From Pseudomonadota bacterium (GTDB lineage: Bacteria; Pseudomonadota; Alphaproteobacteria; Rhizobiales; Xanthobacteraceae), in the NCBI GenBank assembly GCA_021779635.1, contig JAJYAH010000340.1, positions 1 to 7,378 on the forward strand: DNA of 7,378 nt, in the 5' to 3' direction. The notes beneath the pieces were generated by a model. It ran no database searches. It had not been told where the DNA came from and was given only the letters and a program-made list of their open reading frames with translations. This document shows positions 1 through 5,513 of the stretch, piece by piece. Position numbers and translations under genes: made by a program. The number at the start of each line of letters is the position of its first letter. Position 1 is the first letter of the stretch.

Positions 1-1043
1 TATCGCTCCACTACCGTCGCTTGAGCCTTCTGCTCGAATTCCGCGCGCACGCCCCAGTCGAGATCCAGTGCTTCGGTGAGATTGAGGAATCGGACGTAGT
101 CGGTCGAAGCCAGGCCTTGTCGCAAATGCGTGGCGGCGATATCTGTTCCAGGTACATCACCCGTTTTCTCGAACACTAGAGCGTCGCAGCCGCTACCGAA
201 GCCGGCCACGAGAACAAGGTCGCCGATCGCCGCGCGTTCGAGCGCGAGTCCGGTTGCGTAGAGCGCGTGCGCCGCCCCGAGATCGCCGGCGACGCTGGCG
301 AGATCGCTCGCGAGATTTGGCGACGCAACACCTGTCTGCTTGGCGATGTCACGCCATGCGCCGGCGATCGGCTCGTGCACCGCAGCAAAGGCAATATTGT
401 CCGTCTTTGCACTCGCGTTGGCGAGCGCGGCTTTGATGGTTGGTGCGATGATGCGTGCGACTGAAGCCTCGCGCACGAAACGTTCCTCGTATGCGTAAGC
501 ATGCGGATGTTCGCGAGAGGCATAGAGATCGACGAAATCCGACGTGTGACTGGCATAACCCAACAGACGCGCACCGCCGCGGTCGGAAATGCGCGCGGCC
601 GCGCCGCCGTCGCCGAAGGCGAGGTGGAGGGGATTGCCGGCCTGCGCTGGACGCTTCTCGCCTGCGACGACGAGCGCGTCATCGCTGCTCAGCAAGGCAT
701 CAAGCAGCGCCGACACTGCACAGCGACGCGAACCCGACACGTCAAAACTGCGAACGGAGCGGTCGAGAGCCAGCGCGTCGACCAGCAGCGGCGCATGCGC
801 GCGCTCGAGGAAGGGCGCCGATGTCGAGGCGAAAACAAGCTTACTAATTCCTACTCCAGAGGCAAGTGGACGCGCGGCCTCGGCGGCAACGGTCACTGCG
901 TCTTCGTCCCAACCAGCTACTGCACGGAAGCCGGCTCCGCGTCCGCCGAGATTAGAGAATTTCAGTGCGCGGGTCGCTGCAGCCCTGTCCATGCGCAACA
1001 GCGGAAGATATCCGCTGGCGCCCGCCAGAAATCGGTCACTCAA
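1..1043 (-). CDS. HMG-CoA synthase-like thiolase-superfamily protein, probably with a C-terminal OB-fold domain (3' end off window)
   Basis: The frame is open for 347 codons from a TTG at 1043 to the left edge. Start choice rests on a strong Shine-Dalgarno, AGGGAGGA, six bases upstream. Late motifs fit the HMG-CoA synthase/KAS III fold: GDLGAAHAL near residue 253, GFGSGCDALV (281-290) where archaeal HMG-CoA synthases have a GSGAGSD-type loop, and a His-Pro pair (H223-E-P225) at the usual catalytic His. The other two catalytic positions appear lost: the Glu of the S-E-S/H-P segment is Thr74 (ASTSAP), and the Cys after the DVxGS stretch is Arg106 (DVSGSRRCA), with a Cys two residues later. The tail (YVRFLN...LDWGVRAE, 316-335) resembles the linker before a zinc-ribbon/OB-fold (DUF35) domain in longer bacterial relatives, so the missing part may carry that domain. 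These proteins often sit beside a thiolase. Divergent from the catabolic run. Family call fairly firm; reaction unknown. Confidence 0.75.
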   Translation of the reverse strand, partial: MSDRFLAGASGYLPLLRMDRAAATRALKFSNLGGRGAGFRAVAGWDEDAVTVAAEAARPLASGVGISKLVFASTSAPFLERAHAPLLVDALALDRSVRSFDVSGSRRCAVSALLDALLSSDDALVVAGEKRPAQAGNPLHLAFGDGGAAARISDRGGARLLGYASHTSDFVDLYASREHPHAYAYEERFVREASVARIIAPTIKAALANASAKTDNIAFAAVHEPIAGAWRDIAKQTGVASPNLASDLASVAGDLGAAHALYATGLALERAAIGDLVLVAGFGSGCDALVFEKTGDVPGTDIAATHLRQGLASTDYVRFLNLTEALDLDWGVRAEFEQKAQATVVER

Positions 1044-1049
1044 TAGACG

Positions 1050-1057
1050 TCCTCCCT
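1050..1057 (-). promoter_or_regulatory. Ribosome binding site for the minus-strand HMG-CoA synthase-like gene
   Basis: Read on the minus strand this is AGGGAGGA, ending six bases before a TTG codon at 1043-1041. It is the strongest SD near the gene's 5' end and decides the TTG start. The nearby GTG at 1039-1037 is out of frame. Confidence 0.65.
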
Positions 1058-1084
1058 ACGCGGCGCGCCTCCAACGCCGAGTGC

Positions 1085-1113
1085 ATGTTGACAGCGCAAT
1101 CCGCATTTGTAAA
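1085..1113 (-). promoter_or_regulatory. Candidate divergent promoter for the minus-strand gene
   Basis: On the minus strand TTTACA (1113-1108, 5 of 6 to the -35 consensus) is followed after 17 bases by CAACAT (1090-1085, 3 of 6 to the -10 consensus). A start near 1078 would give a leader of about 35 bases before the TTG at 1043. It overlaps the plus-strand promoter candidate almost completely, so the two would compete. The hexamer match is modest and the call is tentative. Confidence 0.3.
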
Positions 1114-1116
1114 GAT
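1088..1116 (+). promoter_or_regulatory. Candidate sigma-70-type promoter for the plus-strand catabolic genes
   Basis: A perfect -35 hexamer, TTGACA, lies at 1088-1093. After 17 bases comes AAAGAT (1111-1116), part of TAAAGAT, as a weak -10. Transcription would start near 1123, giving a leader of about 48 bases before the ATG at 1171. The -35 is convincing and the -10 is poor (3 of 6), which would suit an activated or weak promoter. The 127-base divergent gap is the natural place for it. Confidence 0.4.
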
Positions 1117-1154
1117 GCTTACTATCCTGCCGTTCAATCCTAAGAAGCGCGCGT

Positions 1155-1162
1155 GGAGGGAG
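1155..1162 (+). promoter_or_regulatory. Ribosome binding site deciding the SDR start
   Basis: GGAGGGAG lies eight bases before the ATG at 1171. It argues for that ATG and against the in-frame GTG at 1153, which would put this SD inside the coding region and has no comparable site upstream. A second in-frame ATG at 1177 is also possible but spaced less well. Confidence 0.65.
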
Positions 1163-1170
1163 ATGGTCCA

Positions 1171-2064
1171 ATGGGCATGGATGTGTTCAAATCCGATGCG
1201 CTTGCGAATAAATCAATACTTGTTACGGGCGGGGGGAGCGGTCTCGGTCGAGAGGTGTCGAAGGCGCTTGCCGCGAAGGGTGCGACCATTCACATCTGCG
1301 GGCGTCGCGCCAATATGCTGGAAGAATCTGCGGCTCAAATTGCTGCTGCTGGCGGCGGTCGAGTAGCAACGCATGTCTGCGACATCAGGGATGCCGATGC
1401 GGTCGATGCGATGATCGACAATATCTGGCAGCACGGTCCGCTGACCGGGCTTCTCAACAATGCCGCCGCGAATTTCATCTCGCCGACCAAGGATCTTTCT
1501 CCCCGCGGCTTTCGGGCCGTGACCTCGACCGTCATGGACGGCTCGTTCCACACGACGCTATCGGTCGGCAAGCGCTGGATCGCCGAAGGACGCAAGGGCT
1601 CGATAGTTAGCAATCTCGTCACCTGGGTCTGGACCGGCTCTGCATTTGTGCTGCCATCGGCCATGGCCAAGACAGCTCTGCACGCGATGACCATGTCGCT
1701 CGCTGTCGAATGGGGACCCTATGGAATCCGGCTGAACGCCACCGCGCCCGGGCCATTTCCGACAGAGGGCGCGTGGGAGAAGCTGAACCCGATCCCAGAC
1801 ACCCGCTCCAGCGCGACGAGCCCGGAGACTGTGCCGCTGCGCCGCTACGGAAACATGGCCGAACTGCAGAATCTGATTGTATTCCTGATGTCGGACGCCT
1901 GCGAATACATCAACGGGCAGACCATAGCGATCGACGGCGGGCAGCACCTGGCGGGGCCGGGCACATTCGCCGATCTGACCGCCCTCACCGACGAGCAATG
2001 GCGGGCGGCGCGCGAGGCGATCCGCGTGTCGGTCGCGAAAGAAAAGTCTGGCCGCTCCCAGTAA
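1171..2064 (+). CDS. SDR oxidoreductase of the 2,4-dienoyl-CoA reductase type
   Basis: A 297-residue short-chain dehydrogenase. It has the NAD(P)-binding glycine motif TGGGSGLG (19-26), NNAAANF (96-102), FVLPSAMAK ending at Lys167, WGPYGIRLNATAPGP, and the C-terminal INGQTIAIDGG. These match the 2,4-dienoyl-CoA reductase branch (mitochondrial DECR1-like), which lacks the usual YxxxK and uses SxxxK. Compared with human DECR1 as I recall it, Asn148, Ser210 and Lys214 correspond to Asn101, Ser163 and Lys167 here. The Tyr199 position is Trp152, and the SDR Asn of the LNG motif is Asp123. The family reduces 2,4-dienoyl-CoA with NADPH during oxidation of unsaturated acyl chains; here it may act on a ring- or chain-unsaturated CoA ester, or its chemistry may have shifted. 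It heads the plus-strand run, 25 bases before the acyl-CoA dehydrogenase. The start is set by the SD at 1155; GTG 1153 would add six residues. Confidence 0.85.
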   Translation: MGMDVFKSDALANKSILVTGGGSGLGREVSKALAAKGATIHICGRRANMLEESAAQIAAAGGGRVATHVCDIRDADAVDAMIDNIWQHGPLTGLLNNAAANFISPTKDLSPRGFRAVTSTVMDGSFHTTLSVGKRWIAEGRKGSIVSNLVTWVWTGSAFVLPSAMAKTALHAMTMSLAVEWGPYGIRLNATAPGPFPTEGAWEKLNPIPDTRSSATSPETVPLRRYGNMAELQNLIVFLMSDACEYINGQTIAIDGGQHLAGPGTFADLTALTDEQWRAAREAIRVSVAKEKSGRSQ

Positions 2065-2089
2065 TCAGTGAACCAAGATAGGTGCCCAC

Positions 2090-3253
2090 GTGATTGAACG
2101 TTCGCTTTTCAGCGAGGAGCACGCAATCTGGCGCGAAACCGTGCGCCGCTTCGTCGAGAAAGAAATCGTGCCATTCCACGCGCAGTGGGAAAAGGACGGT
2201 ATCGTCCCGCGCGACCTGTGGTTGAAGGCGGGAGAGCAGGGGCTGCTGTGCTGTACGGTGCCGGAGGAATACGGCGGACCCGGCCTCGACTATCTGTTCG
2301 ACGTCATTGTGTTCGAGGAACTGTGGCGCGTCGGGGCGAGCGGTCCCGGCTTCCTGATCCATACCGATCTGGTCGCGACCTACATCATGTCCTTCGGCAC
2401 GGAGGAGCAAAAGCGTCATTGGCTACCGAAGATGGTGCGCGGCGAAGCAATTGGCTCGCTGGGGATGACCGAACCGCACGCCGGCTCGGATCTTAAGGCG
2501 ATCCGGACGCAGGCCGTGCGCGACGGCGACGAGTTCGTCATCAACGGGCAGAAGGTGTTCATTTCCAATGGCCAGTTATGCGACGTCCTCGTCCTGGCGA
2601 CCAAGACCGATAGTGCAGCGGGTGCGAAGGGCGTCACGCTCTTCTTGGTCGACACCTCGCGAAAGGGGTTCGAGCGCGGGCGCAATCTCGACAAACTCGG
2701 CATGAAGGCGCAGGACACATCGGAGCTGTTTTTCGACAACCTGCGCGTTTCCGCCAAAGACATGCTGGGGCCGGAGGGGCAGGGTTTTGCCCTTATGATG
2801 ACCAAGCTTTCGCAGGAGCGGCTGGCACAGGCGATCCGGTCCGCGACGGTGACGGAAACCGTCATCGAATGGACGGCCGACTATACCGCCGAGCGAAAGG
2901 CGTTCGGACAATCGATCGCAGACTTCCAGAACACACAGTTCGTGCTGGCTGATCTCAAAGCGCGCGCAACGATGGCGCGCGTCTTCACGGATAAATGCAT
3001 CGAGCTGTTTATGGCAGGCAAGCTCGACGCGGTCGACGCGGCCATGGCCAAGATGACCACCTCGGAACTGCATTGCGAAGCCGTCGACAAGTGTCTCCAG
3101 CTGTTCGGCGGCTGGGGTTACATGTGGGAATATCCGATTTCGCGCGCTTATGCCGATGCCCGAATTGTTAAGATTGCCGGCGGCTCTATCGAGGTCATGA
3201 AGACGATCATCGCGCGTGACATCTTCAAAAGCCGGCTCAAGTCGCGAAAGTAA
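2090..3253 (+). CDS. Acyl-CoA dehydrogenase, LCAD/isovaleryl-type active site
   Basis: A full-length FAD acyl-CoA dehydrogenase of 387 residues with a GTG start; the TAGG seven bases upstream is a weak SD. Family signatures are the substrate/FAD loop MTEPHAGSD (126-134), RKAFGQ (269-274) and QLFGGWGY (337-344). The catalytic base can be placed: where MCAD has Glu376 (YEGT) this protein has Gly364 (AGGS), while a Glu sits directly before the conserved Arg at E243-R244 (QERL). That is the helix-G arrangement of long-chain and isovaleryl-CoA dehydrogenases. It makes an alpha,beta double bond in an acyl-CoA and passes electrons to ETF. In R. palustris an acyl-CoA dehydrogenase, AliB, oxidises cyclohexanecarboxyl-CoA next to badI; this gene could have that role, but sits on the other side of badR and I cannot show it is the AliB orthologue. 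Its stop is 5 bases before the badR start, indicating co-transcription. Confidence 0.9.
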   Translation: MIERSLFSEEHAIWRETVRRFVEKEIVPFHAQWEKDGIVPRDLWLKAGEQGLLCCTVPEEYGGPGLDYLFDVIVFEELWRVGASGPGFLIHTDLVATYIMSFGTEEQKRHWLPKMVRGEAIGSLGMTEPHAGSDLKAIRTQAVRDGDEFVINGQKVFISNGQLCDVLVLATKTDSAAGAKGVTLFLVDTSRKGFERGRNLDKLGMKAQDTSELFFDNLRVSAKDMLGPEGQGFALMMTKLSQERLAQAIRSATVTETVIEWTADYTAERKAFGQSIADFQNTQFVLADLKARATMARVFTDKCIELFMAGKLDAVDAAMAKMTTSELHCEAVDKCLQLFGGWGYMWEYPISRAYADARIVKIAGGSIEVMKTIIARDIFKSRLKSRK

Positions 3254-3258
3254 GCTTG

Positions 3259-3846
3259 ATGATCCAGCGGGTTCAGAGACGACAGCGACTAGGGGGACGC
3301 GCCGCGACTGCATCGGAGAAGTCACGGTCGACCGCTAAGCTTGAGATTGTCGCGAGTAGCTCTCACGACTTGAACAAGTGTCTTCGGTTCGGATTTCTCC
3401 TGCACGACGTCTCACGCCTACGTCGAGTCGTGGTCGATCGCGCTTTGAAGCCGGTTGGAATGACACGTTCACAGTGGTGGCTCTTGGCATTTCTGTCGCG
3501 CCGCGACGGTATGACCCAAACAGCGTTGGCTGCCGACCTGGATATGTCAAAGGTGGCCATCGGCGGCTTGCTCGATCGCGTCGAGGCGTTGGGTTTGGTC
3601 GAACGCCGTGCGGATGAGAACGACGGGCGCGCGAGAAGAGTCTATCTCACGAAACCCGGGGCGAGGATGGTGTCTCTGATCCGTGAGAATGTGCAGCAAG
3701 TCGAACTCGAAATCGTTTCCGGGCTGACAGATACGGAGATGGGTCAGGTCGCGGTCACACTGACCAGGCTCAAGAACGCGCTGCTGGCGATGGTGGGCGG
3801 CGAAGAGGAAAGCGAAATGAGCGGGGAGAGTCCGCCGCGCTACTAG
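3259..3846 (+). CDS. badR: MarR-family regulator, BadR-like
   Basis: A 195-residue MarR protein. The winged helix runs from about residue 68 (MTRSQWW) through TQTALAADLDMS and GGLLDRVEALGLVERR to the wing DENDGRARRVYLT (119-131), with the conserved D122-x-R124. The first 35 or so residues are basic, low-complexity and not part of the fold. ATG 3259 is the most plausible start, although no good SD precedes it and an in-frame TTG lies at 3256; it starts 5 bases after the upstream stop, so translation may be coupled. In R. palustris, BadR is a MarR repressor encoded just before badH that controls the ring-cleavage genes and responds to 2-ketocyclohexanecarboxyl-CoA, the BadI substrate. The same position here (16 bases before the BadH-like gene) supports the name. 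Expected to bind a palindromic site in the gaps at 1044-1170 or 4622-4712 (inference). Confidence 0.8.
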   Translation: MIQRVQRRQRLGGRAATASEKSRSTAKLEIVASSSHDLNKCLRFGFLLHDVSRLRRVVVDRALKPVGMTRSQWWLLAFLSRRDGMTQTALAADLDMSKVAIGGLLDRVEALGLVERRADENDGRARRVYLTKPGARMVSLIRENVQQVELEIVSGLTDTEMGQVAVTLTRLKNALLAMVGGEEESEMSGESPPRY

Positions 3847-3862
3847 ATGAACGGAGAAAATC

Positions 3863-4621
3863 ATGCGGGGATTGAATGATAAAGTCGCTGTTGTCACCGG
3901 CGGCGGGCAGGGCATCGGCCGTGCTCTGAGCCTGAGGCTGGCACAGGACGGGTGCAAGGTCGCCATTCTCGACCTGAATCCGGCCGCTGCCGAAGAGACG
4001 GCGAAGTCTGCGCCTGCCGGCTCGATTTCCGTCTACACAGCTGATGTTGGCGACTATGACGCCGTGAAGGCTGCAGTCGAAAGAATCGAGGCGGAGGTCG
4101 GCCCGATCTGGGCGCTCGTCAACAATGCCGGTTGGGATCTACCGAAGCCGTTTCTACTGACGGATCGCAAGCTGTGGAACAAGATCATACATATCAACAT
4201 GTATGGTCCGCTAAATACGCATCATGTCGTTGCGCCGTTGATGGTGAAGCGAGGGGGCGGACGAATCGTGAATATTGCCTCGGACGCTGCGCGTGTAGGC
4301 ACCAGCAACGAGGCCGTCTATTCCGCCTGCAAGGGCGGCCTTATTAGCTTTTCAAAATCCGTGGCGCGCGAATTGGCGACCAAGGGCGTGCTCATCAACG
4401 CCGTCTGCCCCGGCCCGACCAATACGCCGATGATGGCTTCGGTGCTCGGCGAGGGCGAGCAGGCGGTGAAGTGGAAGGACGCAATGCTGAGAGGCATTCC
4501 ACTGAAGCGGATGGGTGAGCCAGAGGACTATGCGGGCATCGTTGCGCTACTGATCTCAGACGACGGAAGCTACATCACCGGCCAGACGATTTCGGTCTCA
4601 GGTGGCATGAACATGGTGTGA
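3863..4621 (+). CDS. badH: 2-hydroxycyclohexanecarboxyl-CoA dehydrogenase-like SDR (BadH-like)
   Basis: A classical 252-residue SDR. The cofactor motif is TGGGQGIG (12-19). An acidic residue in the AILDLN strand favours NAD. NNAGWD lies at 87-92, and the complete catalytic tetrad is Asn112, Ser140, Tyr153, Lys157 (YSACK). The stretches NNAGWD..KPF, IVNIASDAARVG and CPGPTxT, and the end ITGQxxSVSGG, closely resemble R. palustris BadH as I recall it, more than a generic FabG. BadH oxidises 2-hydroxycyclohexane-1-carboxyl-CoA to the 2-keto compound with NAD. That product is the substrate of BadI, encoded next. SD GGAGA lies five bases before the ATG. A general 3-oxoacyl reductase role is the alternative, but placement between BadR-like and BadI-like genes argues for the ring substrate or a substituted analogue. 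Confidence 0.8.
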   Translation: MRGLNDKVAVVTGGGQGIGRALSLRLAQDGCKVAILDLNPAAAEETAKSAPAGSISVYTADVGDYDAVKAAVERIEAEVGPIWALVNNAGWDLPKPFLLTDRKLWNKIIHINMYGPLNTHHVVAPLMVKRGGGRIVNIASDAARVGTSNEAVYSACKGGLISFSKSVARELATKGVLINAVCPGPTNTPMMASVLGEGEQAVKWKDAMLRGIPLKRMGEPEDYAGIVALLISDDGSYITGQTISVSGGMNMV

Positions 4622-4712
4622 TCTCCTCTCGAATTGTGAGCTGCGAATAGAGATGCATGTGCGATCATAACGCGTCGCGCGAATTCAAACACTTCACAGA
4701 TAGGAGCTTTCA
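4622..4712 (+). other. Intergenic gap before badI
   Basis: The only sizeable gap inside the plus-strand run, 91 bases. I see no hairpin with a T-tract, so no terminator call. A CATAAC at 4666-4671 has no -35 partner at a suitable distance, so no promoter is claimed. The SD AGGAG (4702-4706) is six bases before the badI ATG. TGCATGT (4654-4660) also occurs in the divergent gap at 1082-1088, and a shared regulator site is possible but unproven. Confidence 0.4.
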
Positions 4713-5504
4713 ATGCTTGATCCAACGAAGTTTCAGGATGTCGTCTACGAGGTGCGCGCGAATGCCGCCTGGATCATTATCAACCGTCCCAAGGTCTATA
4801 ACGCCTTCCGCGGCCAGACGCTCGAAGAGTTGATCCAGGCGTTTCAGATCGCGGCCAATGACAAGAATGCCGCGAGCATCGTCTTGACCGGCGCGGGCGA
4901 GAAAGCCTTCTGCACAGGCGGCGACCAGAGCGCGCATGAAGGTCAATACGACGGGCGTGGCGTCGTCGGCCTACCAATTGACGAGATTCAAAGCATCATC
5001 CGCGACACACCGAAGGTAGTGATTGCGCGCGTGAACGGTTTCGCCATCGGCGGCGGCCATGTATTCGCGACGCTCTGCGACCTCACGATTGCCTCCGAGA
5101 CGGCGAAGTTCGGCCAGGTCGGCCCGAAGGTCGGATCGTTCGACGCTGGCTGGGGCACTGCGCTGCTTGCCCGCAGCATCGGCGACAAGCGCGCGAGAGA
5201 AATGTGGTTTATCAACGACACCTACACCGCGCAGCAGGCATATGAGATGGGGCTCTGTAACAAAGTTGTTCCAGCCGCCGATCTTGACGCGGCCGTGAAG
5301 GATTGGACCGACAAGCTGGCGCTGCGCTCGCCGACGGCCATCGCTTTCCTCAAGCGCTCGTTCAACGCCGATTCCGACTCGATCCGCGGAATCAGTAATA
5401 TGGCGCTGCACGCCGTGAAGCTTTTCTACGACACGCCGGAGTCGAAGGAGGGCGTCGCCGCCTTCAACGAGAAACGCGCCCCGGACTTCCGCAAGTTCGT
5501 CTGA
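4713..5504 (+). CDS. badI: 2-ketocyclohexanecarboxyl-CoA hydrolase-like ring-opening enzyme (BadI-like)
   Basis: A 263-residue crotonase-superfamily protein very like R. palustris BadI along its whole length. It has AWIIINRP, FCTGGDQS (66-73), YDGRG.VGLP, the oxyanion-hole glycines G113-GGH, FGQVGPK and GSFDAGWG (141-148), ending EKRAPDFRKFV. BadI hydrates the ring ketone and breaks the C-C bond (retro-Claisen), giving pimelyl-CoA. It is related to the Dieckmann enzyme MenB. The catalytic Asp of BadI (Asp140 by my recollection) is Asp144 here. The Tyr in the D-x-G-Y motif of BadI and MenB is Trp147 here. The N-terminus is four residues longer than BadI. Start: AGGAG six bases upstream. The neighbouring BadH-like gene would make its substrate. 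A MenB role is unlikely because no menaquinone genes are near and the sequence tracks BadI. Confidence 0.85.
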   Translation: MLDPTKFQDVVYEVRANAAWIIINRPKVYNAFRGQTLEELIQAFQIAANDKNAASIVLTGAGEKAFCTGGDQSAHEGQYDGRGVVGLPIDEIQSIIRDTPKVVIARVNGFAIGGGHVFATLCDLTIASETAKFGQVGPKVGSFDAGWGTALLARSIGDKRAREMWFINDTYTAQQAYEMGLCNKVVPAADLDAAVKDWTDKLALRSPTAIAFLKRSFNADSDSIRGISNMALHAVKLFYDTPESKEGVAAFNEKRAPDFRKFV

Positions 5505-5513
5505 TCCATACTC

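Noticed and set aside
501..1143. Two plus-strand open frames (501-1046 and 589-1143) opposite the left-edge gene
   Set aside because: Both overlap the minus-strand HMG-CoA synthase-like frame, which has family motifs throughout and a good SD. The plus-strand products show no motif.
1153..1170. GTG at 1153 as the start of the dienoyl-reductase-like SDR
   Set aside because: The best SD (1155-1162) lies inside this stretch and is spaced correctly for ATG 1171; nothing comparable precedes 1153.
4632..4641. AATTGTGAGC, which resembles the left half of the E. coli lac operator
   Set aside because: Only ten bases match, the right half is absent, and no LacI-family regulator is encoded here. Treated as chance.
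4622..4700. Transcription terminator after badH
   Set aside because: No stable inverted repeat followed by a T-run could be found by eye.
4713..5504. Naphthoate synthase (MenB) for menaquinone synthesis
   Set aside because: The GSFDAG loop is MenB-like, but overall sequence, YDGRG motif and adjacency to BadR- and BadH-like genes fit BadI much better.
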